DNA of 40,340 bases from an uncultured Verrucomicrobiota bacterium (GCA_937867415.1 CALMKO010000087.1:1-40340), one strand, 5' to 3'; shown: positions 31,975 to 40,340, counted from the stretch's first letter. The notes: generated by a model from the letters alone, not told the origin. A program made the numbers and translations.

Positions 31975-34900
31975 TTATCTGGCAGGCGTCAGGGTTTTCA
32001 GTTGGACCGGTGTCCCGAGTGAGGGTTGGCTTGTGGAGGTGGAGGTCACCAGGACCTGAATTTGGTTTTTTCCCGGCAGGATCGCATCGGTCACATCGAG
32101 GGTGAATGGCGGCATCCAGAGTGTGTCATAGACTTGCTCGTTGAGCTTCACCTTGGCCATCACCTGGACCTTGCCAAGGTCCAGGATCACCCGTTGGCCT
32201 TTTCCAAAGGCGGTGGGAAGGGTGAAGGTGGTTTTCTGCAGAATGGTGTGTTCTCCGTCGTTCTGTTTGGTGGCGATCCACGGGCTTTCGATCGCGAAGG
32301 TCTGTGAGTCTTTGTCGATGACGCACTCGCGGCTGCTGCCGTCGCTCATGGTGAGGGTATAACTTCCGGCTTTTTCGGATTCAGCCTTGAGGGTGTCGTT
32401 CCCCTGGTATGTGAGATGAAGTGCTCCGGGAGGCACCTCCTGGCCGGCGAGTTGCGCCTTCACCACCGACGGCGCTGTCGCTTTCCGGCGAAACACGATG
32501 AAATAGGACTCGGAAGGATCATCGATATGGATCGAAATCCGCGTGCTGCCAGCGCCACAGGTGTAACGTGCCAGGCGGGTGATCTCGCCTGTGACCGGAT
32601 TGAATAACTCGGGAGCCAGGCCATCCACACGCAGCGTCGCCTCGAAGGTTCCGGCCTTGGCAAAGTTGGAGAGGAAAAACATCATCCCGTCCTCAAGGCG
32701 CCGCGCCTTCCAGCGGATCGGGCAGCTCGTGTCTGACACAATCGGCGCGATGCCAGCCTGCTTGAGGGTGGTTGCCGCGATTGGAACCCCCGCGATGATG
32801 CGGCCTCCTTTTGCCCTCAGCTCGGCGAGGCGCTTGGTCACGTGCGGGCGGACGTATCCGGCGTCGGGGGTGGCGAGCACGGGGTAGCGGGACGCGATCC
32901 GCTTGGGGTCGTGCTCGTCATAAACCACCCACTCGCCATGGATGACATCCAGTTTCCGGAGGATCGCATCCGCGCCCATGAAATCGTAGTCATAGCCTGC
33001 GGGCACCGGGTTGGCCGGGCCGGTCATCTGTGGCGCGAAGTCGCCGATGAATACTGCGACATCGGCCACCGGCTCACCTTGCTGCAACAGGGTGTGGCAG
33101 CGTTGGAGGTATTTCACCCAATCCCGGCCCTGCATGAACCATGAGGTATTGCGATGAAAGGCGGTGCCGAACCATGGGTTGTTGCCCGGGCTGCCATCTT
33201 TCGTCTGGTGCGCGTAGACGTGCAGGACGAAGTGGTTGATTCCTTCGCAGAACAATTCCTCGCCGCGAGCCTTGATGGCGTAGGGGTGATGGTCTTGCTT
33301 GAGGGTGCTGGTGAAGGCCTCCGCATAGATGCGGCGCTTTCCGTAGATGTGGCCAGAGGAACTGGCAGCCCGGCACTCGATGGTGCCCAGACTGGTGTCG
33401 GTGGTCCAGAACTCCCCGCCGATTTCGTCGGCTTGGCCGCCATAGATCAGGAATTCGCCGGGAAATCCCCAATGGCCGTAGTTTTCGCACCAGAGTCGCA
33501 AGCCATTCGCATTGGCAATCTCGCGGAGGCCACCGACGTAGTTTTCGGCGATCATGTCCGCGACCGTCCGGCGCAGGTCCCAGAGAAATTGGTCGGAGCT
33601 TTTTGCGCTATCGACCATGCGGCCGGTCATCACTGGCAACATCAGCATGGGGTTGTAACCATTGCGCCTTTCGAACTCCGTTGCGAAGCCGTCGGTCCAG
33701 TTCTGCGAACCGACCTCGTAGCTGTCGATGGTGATGCCCTTGAATACGGCTCGTTCCGCGGGGGGCATTCCTTGGATCAAGGGGGTGATGAATGAGTTGA
33801 AGTGATGCCGGGTGTGGGCTTTGCTCATTTTGTCAACTTCCAGCCCGGTGGCCTCCGGGGCGGCAGGGGCGTTCATTTTTCCGGTGGTGACCATGCCGAA
33901 ATGGATGATGGTCCAGTCCCCGGTGGGCAGGGTGCAGTTCAGAATGCCATCCGCCCCGAGTTTGGCGGTGAGGTTGATGATACGGTTCTGGCTGATCACC
34001 GAGGTGGTGTCTCCGGGCTCGGCGGTGGCGGGGAAGATATAGGATTGCCAGGTCGGGCTGGGGGTGGGGTGCATGCGGCCCATTTGTTTTTCGATGACTT
34101 GGGCGACTGTGGGAGCGGAACTGATTTCGACACGGCAGCCGAAGGCTGGTACCAGTTCGAACGCGCTGGCGCGGATGTCCGGGAAGCTGAATGTCTCGAC
34201 GGCGTTGGGGAGGAAGTCCGTATTCGGCTTGCCTCCAGCGGCGTCGATGTCGGTGATGAATTGTCGCTGCCCATCGCGCAGGGCGTAGAGCCTGCCCTTT
34301 CCTGTGCCATGGACGGTGAGCGAGCGGGCGGTGAAGGGCTGCGCATGGGTGAAGCGCAAGACAGCAGATGTGGATGATTCGGGATTTTTGAGTGCCCAGG
34401 GCATCATTTGCATGGGTCCCAGTGCTTCCGCGGGAACCCAGTTGCCCGTGCCGTCCGGCGATGCCTGCCATGCCGCGTCGGAGATGAGGGTCTGCTCCTT
34501 GCCATCCGTGCCGACGCAGCGAATCGCCGCGAGCAGGCCTGCCGGGCTTTTTTCAGGGTTCGTCACGGCTACGGAGATGGTGTTCGTGCCGTCCTTGAGG
34601 TGTTCCTTGATCGAAGCGGTTTCCGGGGTCTCCCATGCGTCGTCTTTCAAAACCGGCTTGCCATTCACGGTGAGGAGGTAGTGGTTGTCGGCGGTCAACC
34701 GGATATGGGCTGAGAGCAGCGTGGATGGGGTGGCTTGGAATTCGCGTTTGAAATGCCGGGTTCCGACGGGTGCCTCGACCGCTGCATTTTCTCCGGGGTA
34801 CCAGATCCATGAGGATTTCCCGAGTTCGAGGGTGTCACTGATAGGTGCCGGGGAGGCGGCCGCACCATCGACCGACACGGTGGCGAGGCGTGGCACGGCG

Positions 34901-35388
34901 AGCACGGCGACATCCTGGCTCGGGAGTCGGTCGTCTGGGCGGACCTTCCGGGAAAATGTGCCGCCGGTGGTGGGGAACTCGCTCCATGCGATGCGGCGCA
35001 TCGATTGTTCCGGTTTGATCCATGGCCCACCCGACTGGCTCCAGCCCGGTCCGTTGAACATCATGAGCTCGACGGAGAGCCTGCTCGCTTCCTTGAAAGC
35101 GTGACGAGTCAGAGCGTCCCATTCCGGGGATAGCATTTTGACTTGGCCGGGTTCGCCGCCCTCGCCGGAGATGTTACCGATCATCGCAAGCTTGATCCCC
35201 ACCTTGGCCATGGCTTCGAGATCCTTGGTGATGCCTTCTTTGGTGACCTGGTTGTTGAGCCAGTACCAGTAGGTCCAAGGCTTCGACTCTTCGCTTGGAT
35301 TTTGAAAGGCTTTGGCGAGTTCATCCGCCTTGCTGATGCTGAGCGTGGCGGCCAGAAGGAAGGCTTTGAGCAGGAGATTCATGTTCAT
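31975..35388 (-). CDS. Secreted GH106-type alpha-L-rhamnosidase
   Basis: A 1137-residue protein from the ATG at 35388, where the signal peptide MNMNLLLKAFLLAATLSISKA begins; 74 in-frame residues upstream lack homology. The mature N-terminus has the GH106 opening P-W-T-Y-W-Y-W-L-N-N-Q-V-T-K-E-G-I-T-K-D-L-E-A-M. A jelly-roll insert (~185-330; W-I-W-Y-P-G-E, then F-K-R-E-F and L-L-T-V-N-G-K-P-V) resembles rhamnose-binding modules. The catalytic barrel follows (T-I-D-S-Y-E-V-G-S-Q-N-W-T-D near 555, L-W-C-E-N-Y-G-H-W-G-F-P-G-E near 635). The end is a GH2-like galactose-binding sandwich (V-I-L-D-L-G-K-V-Q-V-M-A-K-V-K-L-N). GH106 enzymes release terminal alpha-L-rhamnose from pectic and other glycans. 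It is last in the apparent GH operon, 140 bases after the GH9-like gene. Confidence 0.88.
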   Translation of the reverse strand: MNMNLLLKAFLLAATLSISKADELAKAFQNPSEESKPWTYWYWLNNQVTKEGITKDLEAMAKVGIKLAMIGNISGEGGEPGQVKMLSPEWDALTRHAFKEASRLSVELMMFNGPGWSQSGGPWIKPEQSMRRIAWSEFPTTGGTFSRKVRPDDRLPSQDVAVLAVPRLATVSVDGAAASPAPISDTLELGKSSWIWYPGENAAVEAPVGTRHFKREFQATPSTLLSAHIRLTADNHYLLTVNGKPVLKDDAWETPETASIKEHLKDGTNTISVAVTNPEKSPAGLLAAIRCVGTDGKEQTLISDAAWQASPDGTGNWVPAEALGPMQMMPWALKNPESSTSAVLRFTHAQPFTARSLTVHGTGKGRLYALRDGQRQFITDIDAAGGKPNTDFLPNAVETFSFPDIRASAFELVPAFGCRVEISSAPTVAQVIEKQMGRMHPTPSPTWQSYIFPATAEPGDTTSVISQNRIINLTAKLGADGILNCTLPTGDWTIIHFGMVTTGKMNAPAAPEATGLEVDKMSKAHTRHHFNSFITPLIQGMPPAERAVFKGITIDSYEVGSQNWTDGFATEFERRNGYNPMLMLPVMTGRMVDSAKSSDQFLWDLRRTVADMIAENYVGGLREIANANGLRLWCENYGHWGFPGEFLIYGGQADEIGGEFWTTDTSLGTIECRAASSSGHIYGKRRIYAEAFTSTLKQDHHPYAIKARGEELFCEGINHFVLHVYAHQTKDGSPGNNPWFGTAFHRNTSWFMQGRDWVKYLQRCHTLLQQGEPVADVAVFIGDFAPQMTGPANPVPAGYDYDFMGADAILRKLDVIHGEWVVYDEHDPKRIASRYPVLATPDAGYVRPHVTKRLAELRAKGGRIIAGVPIAATTLKQAGIAPIVSDTSCPIRWKARRLEDGMMFFLSNFAKAGTFEATLRVDGLAPELFNPVTGEITRLARYTCGAGSTRISIHIDDPSESYFIVFRRKATAPSVVKAQLAGQEVPPGALHLTYQGNDTLKAESEKAGSYTLTMSDGSSRECVIDKDSQTFAIESPWIATKQNDGEHTILQKTTFTLPTAFGKGQRVILDLGKVQVMAKVKLNEQVYDTLWMPPFTLDVTDAILPGKNQIQVLVTSTSTSQPSLGTPVQLKTLTPAR

Positions 35389-35528
35389 GGTGAAGAGGAG
35401 AGGGTGACCGGTGGCGCATGGGCGCTTTTCATCCGGAATGACCCGCGCCGGAATCTGAGTGCGCGGGGTTTCCTCGACCAGAGCTTTTTCACCTGCGATG
35501 CTGTTCCCCTGGGAGCGGAGTCCGGGGC

Positions 35529-37268
35529 TCAGAGGTCGGGAGTGCTGGCGGTGCTGTCCATTTTCAGATAGAAAAGGCTGATGCACCAGCTTGCACCGTA
35601 ATTCACCCAACCTTCTGCGTGGCGGAACGGGGCTTCGGGATTGAAGGGAAACATCTCGGAGCCCGGGCCTGAGGAGATGGAGCCGCGGCAGGTTTCCAGC
35701 CGGGCGCAGACGTTGAGCTTGTGGCCGATGGGCCAGCCGCGCTCGATCTCAGGAAAGCCCATCCGGGGGAGGTGGGGTGAGGCGGCGAGGCGGGGATTGC
35801 GGCCGAAGGCGATGTCGATGTGGGAGACGGCGAGTTCTTGCAGGCGGGACTTGAGGGCGGGGTCTTGCACGACCCAGGACGCGGCGGTGGCGATGGCGGG
35901 AAACGAGACCGTGCTGCCGACGTCGTTGAGCTTTGGGATGGTCCAGTGTTCGTTGTCATCGTAGCGGCGGAAGTCCCACATGTTGGCCGAGCGGGCGACG
36001 GCGACCTTGGCCCAGGCTTCGATTTTTTCGCGCAGGCCGGGCGGGGCGTGATCCGGGTATTTTTGCAGCAGCCAAACGAGGTTCGGGATGCTGCGGTGTT
36101 CGCTCATGCGGTGGCCCTTGGTGCTGCGGGGGTCGTTCCAGTCGAGGTGCTCGACGAGGTAGGTGGCTTGCTTGTTGGCGGCGGTAAGATACTGGGCGGA
36201 GTCCGTGCGGTTCTCCCGCTTGGCGACCTCGTGCATGAGGAGATTGGGGACGATCGAGTGGCCGGGAGCATGGCGTCCTTTGTAGGGGTGGAGGCGACCT
36301 GCCATGGGGTTTTGGCCGGTCGGCGGGGGGTCGTAGGATTCCGGATTCCACCATTTTTCATCGATGGCGAGGGATTTTTCCCAGTTGGAAAAACAGAAGT
36401 CGCGGCAACGGTCGTAGAACGATTGGGGGAGCCATTGCTTGAGGGATGGCCAGGCCCAGAGCACGTAGGAAACTTGTTCCACCGTTTGGGCGTGGATTTG
36501 GCGGGGTTCGGGGTCGCCCATGGGGTCTTTGGTGGAAGGTTTCATGAGGTAGAATCCGGCACCCCAGTGGATGAGTTTCACGACGTCCGGAGCCCCGGGC
36601 GAGGGAGGTTCGAGTTCGTTGTAATAGCGGGTGACGGCCTCCATGACGCCACCGCTTTCGGGGTTTTTTACGTCGTATTTGAAGGTGGGATCGAGCACGC
36701 GCTTCTTGTCAGCCTGCCAGTCGATCTGGCGTGGCATGGTGGCGATGTGGGCTGGATCTGCCAGATAGAAAAGGACCAAGGAGGGGATGATGGCGTCGTA
36801 GTAGTTGCCATCCCGCCACGGGCAGCCGCCGAAGGCGCTGGGGTGGGTGCCGGTGACGCTGCGGCTGTCGATGAGGAAGTCCACCGCAGGTTGCCAATAC
36901 TGCTCGCGCAGGATGTCGGGACGGATCAGGAAGGGGTCGCTGATGCCTGGGCTGAGATTGCCGCCGCGGATTTCCACGACGTAGCGTTCGTTCGATACTG
37001 TGGGTTTGAAAGCGCTGAAGTCACCGATGTTGCCCTGGATGGTGCTGCGGTGGAGAATCTGCGGGTTGTCCGCGCGGCGGATGATGAATGGGGTGCCGTC
37101 CGGTGAGAGTGGGGCGGTGAAGCGCTTGGCTTGCGCGGTGGCGTAGCCGATCTGGTTCAGCGCGATGAGATGGGTGTCGCGCGGAAGGGGCGCTTGAGGG
37201 CTCGCGGGTGCCTCCGAATGAAGGGGTGTGGCGAGGAGGAGAAGGATTGCGGAGAGTTTTGGAAGCAT
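35529..37268 (-). CDS. Secreted GH9-like protein: N-terminal Ig-like domain plus (alpha/alpha)6 barrel
   Basis: A 579-residue exported protein (signal MLPKLSAILLLLATPLHSEA). Residues ~30-125 match the Ig-like domain that precedes GH9 catalytic domains (L-I-A-L-N-Q-I-G-Y-A-T-A-Q-A-K-R-F, Y-V-V-E-I-R-G-G). The rest is a helical barrel rich in Trp and Tyr (G-G-C-P-W-R-D-G-N-Y-Y-D-A, V-S-Y-V-L-W-A-W-P-S-L, N-Y-G-A-S-W-C-I-S-L-F-Y-L). The standard GH9 catalytic signatures (the D-A-G-D nucleophile-water motif and the C-terminal D-x-x-x-D-Y-x-x-N-E motif) are not present in recognisable form. It may be a distant glycoside hydrolase or lyase-type toroid with other catalytic residues. It lies between the GH10-like and GH106 genes on the same strand, consistent with action on the same glycan. 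Confidence 0.8.
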   Translation of the reverse strand: MLPKLSAILLLLATPLHSEAPASPQAPLPRDTHLIALNQIGYATAQAKRFTAPLSPDGTPFIIRRADNPQILHRSTIQGNIGDFSAFKPTVSNERYVVEIRGGNLSPGISDPFLIRPDILREQYWQPAVDFLIDSRSVTGTHPSAFGGCPWRDGNYYDAIIPSLVLFYLADPAHIATMPRQIDWQADKKRVLDPTFKYDVKNPESGGVMEAVTRYYNELEPPSPGAPDVVKLIHWGAGFYLMKPSTKDPMGDPEPRQIHAQTVEQVSYVLWAWPSLKQWLPQSFYDRCRDFCFSNWEKSLAIDEKWWNPESYDPPPTGQNPMAGRLHPYKGRHAPGHSIVPNLLMHEVAKRENRTDSAQYLTAANKQATYLVEHLDWNDPRSTKGHRMSEHRSIPNLVWLLQKYPDHAPPGLREKIEAWAKVAVARSANMWDFRRYDDNEHWTIPKLNDVGSTVSFPAIATAASWVVQDPALKSRLQELAVSHIDIAFGRNPRLAASPHLPRMGFPEIERGWPIGHKLNVCARLETCRGSISSGPGSEMFPFNPEAPFRHAEGWVNYGASWCISLFYLKMDSTASTPDL

Positions 37269-37360
37269 CGGAGTATGGGCGACGCTGATGATACCGATTC
37301 AAATCGCGCATCTTCACTGGGAAATTGCGCAAATTTGAGGTGGCCTTGGAGGGGCGGCTC

Positions 37361-39127
37361 CTACTCGGGCGTCGCGGTGGCCGAGGATTTTTTCATGGTG
37401 ACCTGGAATTCGGTTTTTTTACCCTCCTCGGTGGTGAGGTCATACCACCCGGGGAATCCTCTCCAGGTGATGGTTCCTGCGGCGTCGCTGGTGGCGGTCA
37501 CTTCGGTGCGCCAGCGTTTTCCGAGCCATTCCTCCATGACTTCGCCGCGTTTGAGGATGGTCCAGTCCTTTTTCCAGGATGCGGCGGAGGGCTCCCAGTG
37601 GCTTCCTTCCCAGAAGCCCCACCATAAGAAACTGGTGTAGGCGGGGTGGCTGAAGCAGGCGATGAGGATGTCCCGGGTGTAATCGGCTGCGAGTTGCTCA
37701 TCCTCCACGGTTTGCAAGTCGAACTCGGTGATGGATTGATGAGGAGCGAGTTGCGCAAAATGATCCGTGATTTGTAGGATGCTCTCCGGGGAGGGCAGGT
37801 AACTCTCGTGGAGGTGGGCCTGATTGCCGATGCCATCGATTTTGATCCCGTCCTGCTTGAGTTGCTTGAGGTAGGTCCAGGTGTCGTCGGATTGTGCGCC
37901 GGGGCGGAAGAGTTGGTCTTCGTTGACCCACATGGGAAGCTTGGTGAGGCTGCGGGCCTGGGTGAGGACCTCGCGGTCGAGGTTTTCGAGGCCGGGGATT
38001 TTGCTGAAAAGTTTGGCGCCGGTCCAGGCGATCGGGTGGTTGATGGCGTCCCATTCGATGACGCGATTTCCTGCGAATTCGATCCGCTGGCGGGAGGTGT
38101 CGAGAAAGTGGCGACGGATGGCGGCGGCGTCCATTTCCTTGATGTTGCTGGGGATGGCCACCTGCATCAAGTAGTGGCCACGCACGGCGATGTTGCGTTT
38201 TTCCAGCCATGCAAACGCCTGGTTGAGTTCTTCGTTGCGTGCGGTTCGTTCGTGAGGTGGCGTCTTTTCTCCCCACCACATGTCTTTGAGGTCGTTTTCA
38301 AAAACGATGATGCTGAACAGGCGGTCGATGATGTCGCGGTAGCGGCGGGCGTCCGGGGTGTCTTTTGCGTAAAAGGCGGCGGGCGTGGCGGAACCGAATC
38401 CGAATTCATGTCGTCTGAGGGTGAGCTTGACCTTTTGGTTGGCGAAGGGCTTGCCATCGGCCCTGGTGAGGTGGAGGGCACAGTCGGCCTTGCGGATTTT
38501 TTCAATGCGCTCGAGAGCTGCCTGACGCCAAGGTGCGTCCGGCTCACGCCCCTCGTAGGTGCGGCGGATGCGGGGGAACTTGGAGACGTCCGTCTGGGGA
38601 GAATAGCGGAGCACGCGGATGCTCGCGACCTCGACCACTTGGCGGGTCCGTGCGCAGAAAAGAGTCAGGGCGGCCTTGCCCTCGGGAAGCGGGTTTTGAA
38701 CGATGAAAAGCACGGGGAACTCGTTCCAAGTGGAGAGCGGCGTGATCTCCGTGGCCCCGGCTGCTTCGGTAAAGGGTGAACTGGCGAGTTGGAGCTTTAC
38801 CCCTAAGGAGCCCTCACCCGAGCTGGCGCGGGCCTTGATGATTGCGAGCACCTTGTCACCCTTTTCCAAGCCTCCGGCAGGGCAGTTGATGCTGATCTGG
38901 GCGAGGTAGGGTTGGGACGGTTCGGGTGCGGTGATGGAAACCCGGTAGCCGCCCGGAGCGTCAGTGTCGGAGTCCAGGATCTCGGAGGTGCCGACGGTCT
39001 TGTTGACGTAGGCGGAGAGCTTGGCTTCCTTGGTCATTTCCATCCCTTGGTCGGGGATGGTGATGGCGGAGAGAACGCCCGAGTTCACGAGGGCGCACAG
39101 GATGGCGCAGGACAAAAGCGGTTTCAT
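37361..39127 (-). CDS. Secreted GH10-family protein (xylanase-like) lacking the usual acid/base glutamate
   Basis: A 588-residue protein from the ATG at 39127 (signal MKPLLSCAILCALVNSGVLSA; 21 in-frame residues upstream are not needed). Residues ~25-190 are a beta-sandwich like the CBM22/CBM4_9 modules that precede GH10 domains. The TIM barrel (~200-545) shows H-E-F-G-F-G-S-A, F-E-N-D-L-K-D-M-W-W, V-R-G-H-Y-L-M, I-D-G-I-G-N-Q-A-H-L and the nucleophile motif I-T-E-F-D-L with Glu468. The acid/base motif, normally W-D-V-V-N-E, reads W-D-A-I-N-H-P, putting His364 where Glu is expected. A C-terminal tail of ~45 residues resembles an Ig-like strand pair. The fold is clear, but ordinary retaining xylanase chemistry is in doubt. 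It is in line with the GH9-like and GH106 genes. Confidence 0.87.
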   Translation of the reverse strand: MKPLLSCAILCALVNSGVLSAITIPDQGMEMTKEAKLSAYVNKTVGTSEILDSDTDAPGGYRVSITAPEPSQPYLAQISINCPAGGLEKGDKVLAIIKARASSGEGSLGVKLQLASSPFTEAAGATEITPLSTWNEFPVLFIVQNPLPEGKAALTLFCARTRQVVEVASIRVLRYSPQTDVSKFPRIRRTYEGREPDAPWRQAALERIEKIRKADCALHLTRADGKPFANQKVKLTLRRHEFGFGSATPAAFYAKDTPDARRYRDIIDRLFSIIVFENDLKDMWWGEKTPPHERTARNEELNQAFAWLEKRNIAVRGHYLMQVAIPSNIKEMDAAAIRRHFLDTSRQRIEFAGNRVIEWDAINHPIAWTGAKLFSKIPGLENLDREVLTQARSLTKLPMWVNEDQLFRPGAQSDDTWTYLKQLKQDGIKIDGIGNQAHLHESYLPSPESILQITDHFAQLAPHQSITEFDLQTVEDEQLAADYTRDILIACFSHPAYTSFLWWGFWEGSHWEPSAASWKKDWTILKRGEVMEEWLGKRWRTEVTATSDAAGTITWRGFPGWYDLTTEEGKKTEFQVTMKKSSATATPE

Positions 39128-39186
39128 AGAACAAAAAGGATGGGGCGCGTGGCTTGGGGTGACGCTGGCCCAACCCCGAACCGGAT

Positions 39187-40340
39187 TCAAGGCTGCTTTG
39201 GCGTGAGTTTCAAACGAACGAAGCGCTTGGTTCCTGTCGCTGGAATGGTGACGGTGACGGAATGTCGTGTGCCGTCACTAGCAAAGGGCAGTGACTCCGA
39301 GCCCACGCCAAGGGTAGTCCAATGGTTGGTGGATAATTCGGTGCTTTGTTCCACGCTGAAGTTGATTTCCGCGACCGCTGCGATGAGCCGGGTGTAGGTG
39401 AATTGCATGGAGCCGTTTGCGAGCGTCAAGGTGGCTGGGATGGTCGAAGGAGATTTGGGATCCAGGCCGAGGGCGAATTCCGTCAGGTTGACGATGCCGT
39501 CGTGATCCGGGTCTGCGGAGTCTGCGGCGTTGCCTTGATTGTCGTAGGTTTGAAAATGGGTGAAGCGCCAGTCTTCGTGAGGGGTTTTGAGGTCGATGAT
39601 AACCAGTGTTGCGGAGGCTGAGCCGTGGTGGTCGGCGTCAACGACGGTGGCATTGACCGTGTAGGAACCGGCCGCGATGGGTTCGGTGCTGCTGCCGTTG
39701 TAGGTTTTCACCACGAGGAGGCCGGAGGGATTGGTGACCGATGTGGCAGCTTTCGGAGTGCCATCGTAGGTAGCCGTCAAGTTGCCAAGGGTCACGGTGG
39801 CAGGGGCTTTGGCGACGGTGAACGAGCGATCCTGGTCCGGAGCTGCGGCGCGGGTTTCGTCTCCGGCTTGCGAGGCGCGGATGGTGACGGTCCCTGATCC
39901 GGTGATGGTGAGGGTCGCCCCCGCCAAGGTCGCCGGGCCGCTGAGGATGTTGAATGATACCGGCAGCCCGGAACTCGCGGTTGCGGTGAGTGGGAAGGGG
40001 GCGTCCCCAAAGGTTTTGTCCGGAAGCGGATTGAATGTGAGGGTCTGCGGAATCGCTGAGATGATCAGTGTTGCTGAAGCTGCACCTTCGTAGTCGTCGT
40101 CTGCGACGACGGCGGTGACTTCATAACTGCCGACCATCAAGGGGGCGGTCTGTTGGCCGTTGTAGCGGAGATCGACAGTCAGCCCCGCAGGGGTGGTGGT
40201 GACGGCGGCGGATTTGGCGGACCCGTCGTAGACGTGGCTGAGGTTGCCAAGGGTCACGGTGGCAGGGGCTTTGGCGACGGTGAATGAGCGATCCTGGTCC
40301 GGAGCTGCGGCGCGGGTTTCGTCTCCGGCTTGCGAGGCGC
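39187..40340 (-). CDS. Secreted MBG-repeat protein with conserved C-terminal module, N-terminus beyond the window
   Basis: The frame is open to the right edge with no stop, so only the last 384 residues are seen. They contain at least two MBG-type bacterial Ig-like repeats: T-L-G-N-L-(S/T)-x-x-Y-D-G-(S/T)-x-K, then Y-N-G-x-x-T-x-P-(I/L)-x-x-G-S-Y, then G-(S/A)-A-S-A-T-L-(V/I)-I. Spacers have R-A-S-Q-A-G-D-E-T-R-A-A-A-P-D-Q-D-R-S-F-T-V-A. The end is the ~120-residue module D-W-R-F-T-H-F-x-T, G-N-A-A-D-S-A-D-P-D-H-D-G-I-V-N-L-T-E-F-A-L-G, ending R-F-V-R-L-K-L-T-P. MBG repeats form extended stalks on surface or adhesion proteins. Any catalytic part would lie in the missing N-terminus. It is upstream of the GH10-like gene by 59 bases, so it may head the GH operon. 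Confidence 0.85.
   Translation of the reverse strand, partial: ASQAGDETRAAAPDQDRSFTVAKAPATVTLGNLSHVYDGSAKSAAVTTTPAGLTVDLRYNGQQTAPLMVGSYEVTAVVADDDYEGAASATLIISAIPQTLTFNPLPDKTFGDAPFPLTATASSGLPVSFNILSGPATLAGATLTITGSGTVTIRASQAGDETRAAAPDQDRSFTVAKAPATVTLGNLTATYDGTPKAATSVTNPSGLLVVKTYNGSSTEPIAAGSYTVNATVVDADHHGSASATLVIIDLKTPHEDWRFTHFQTYDNQGNAADSADPDHDGIVNLTEFALGLDPKSPSTIPATLTLANGSMQFTYTRLIAAVAEINFSVEQSTELSTNHWTTLGVGSESLPFASDGTRHSVTVTIPATGTKRFVRLKLTPKQP
39781..40340 (-). repeat. Near-identical 98-base direct repeats in the MBG-repeat gene
   Basis: Bases 39781-39878 and 40243-40340 match with a single difference (C at 39822 against T at 40284). The offset of 462 bases is exactly 154 codons, so the reading frame is kept. 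The second copy is cut by the window edge, so the repeat may be longer and further copies may follow. Such identity within a diverged domain array points to recent duplication or gene conversion. Confidence 0.85.

Noticed and set aside
35820-37106. A 428-residue plus-strand open frame antisense to the GH9-like gene
   Set aside because: Long only because GC-rich sequence lacks stops; the product is Gly/Val-rich without motifs, and the minus-strand gene has a signal peptide and an Ig-like domain.
1-40340. Recurring GTTAGG/CCTAAC hexamer scattered through genes, considered as an uptake or recognition motif
   Set aside because: I counted about eleven copies, no more than expected from base composition, and they have no regular spacing or orientation.
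1-40340. CRISPR arrays, tRNA or rRNA genes, insertion sequences, prophage genes
   Set aside because: No short regularly spaced repeats, cloverleaf or rRNA-like segments, transposases or integrases were seen on either strand.

Overview
The window is a GC-rich bacterial chromosome segment with almost no Shine-Dalgarno sequences and many large secreted, multi-domain proteins. Several features point to Verrucomicrobiota, probably a relative of Luteolibacter, Haloferula or Verrucomicrobium: autotransporter-type beta-strand repeats fused to a polysaccharide lyase fold, a recurring ~120-residue C-terminal module with a D-x-D/N-x-D-G EF-hand-like start, an ECF sigma factor paired with a FecR-LamG protein, XylR-type AraC regulators, and a GH106 rhamnosidase. 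This assignment is inferred from gene content; no rRNA or phylogenetic marker is present. I see no tRNA, rRNA, CRISPR array, insertion sequence or phage gene.

Layout. (1) 1-6174, minus strand: a 1714-residue heparinase II/III-like lyase fusion, with an unrecognised secreted protein (cut by the left edge) start/stop-coupled downstream of it. (2) 6424-7404, plus: a secreted five-bladed GH43/GH32-superfamily hydrolase, divergent from the lyase. (3) 7414-13997, minus: an ACS-type MFS transporter (hexuronate-transporter-like), a large FAD-dependent oxidoreductase, and a histidine kinase/LuxR-type response regulator pair. This looks like one transcription unit. (4) 14131-15303, plus: a divergent XylR-like regulator. 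(5) 15368-21453, plus: ECF sigma factor, membrane FecR-LamG protein, a secreted protein with an internal duplication, and a fused SGNH plus alpha/beta-hydrolase esterase. The first two and the last two overlap at start/stop codons. (6) 21590-27048: housekeeping-like genes (LptF/LptG permease, SulP anion transporter, an unknown gene, an RlpA-like lipoprotein, a TerC-family protein). (7) 27079-29631, minus: a secreted protein made of three ~243-residue tandem repeats of an unrecognised domain. (8) 29911-31959, plus: a small glycine-zipper/His-rich lipoprotein and a Tat-exported 5'-nucleotidase-family phosphatase. (9) 31975-40340, minus: an apparent glycan-degradation operon with an MBG-repeat surface protein (cut by the right edge), a GH10-like protein lacking the usual acid/base Glu, a GH9-like (alpha/alpha)6 protein and a GH106-type alpha-L-rhamnosidase.

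Taken together, the window reads as one or more polysaccharide-utilisation loci. Secreted lyase, rhamnosidase, xylanase-like and esterase activities would act on a branched, uronate- or rhamnose-containing, possibly acetylated glycan. Sugar acids would enter through the MFS transporter. Control could come from three layers: the XylR-like regulator, the two-component system, and the ECF sigma/FecR-LamG pair, whose outer lectin-like domain could sense glycan directly. The best candidates for undescribed biology are the sigma/FecR-LamG/esterase cassette, the three-repeat protein and the active-site-altered GH10 protein.
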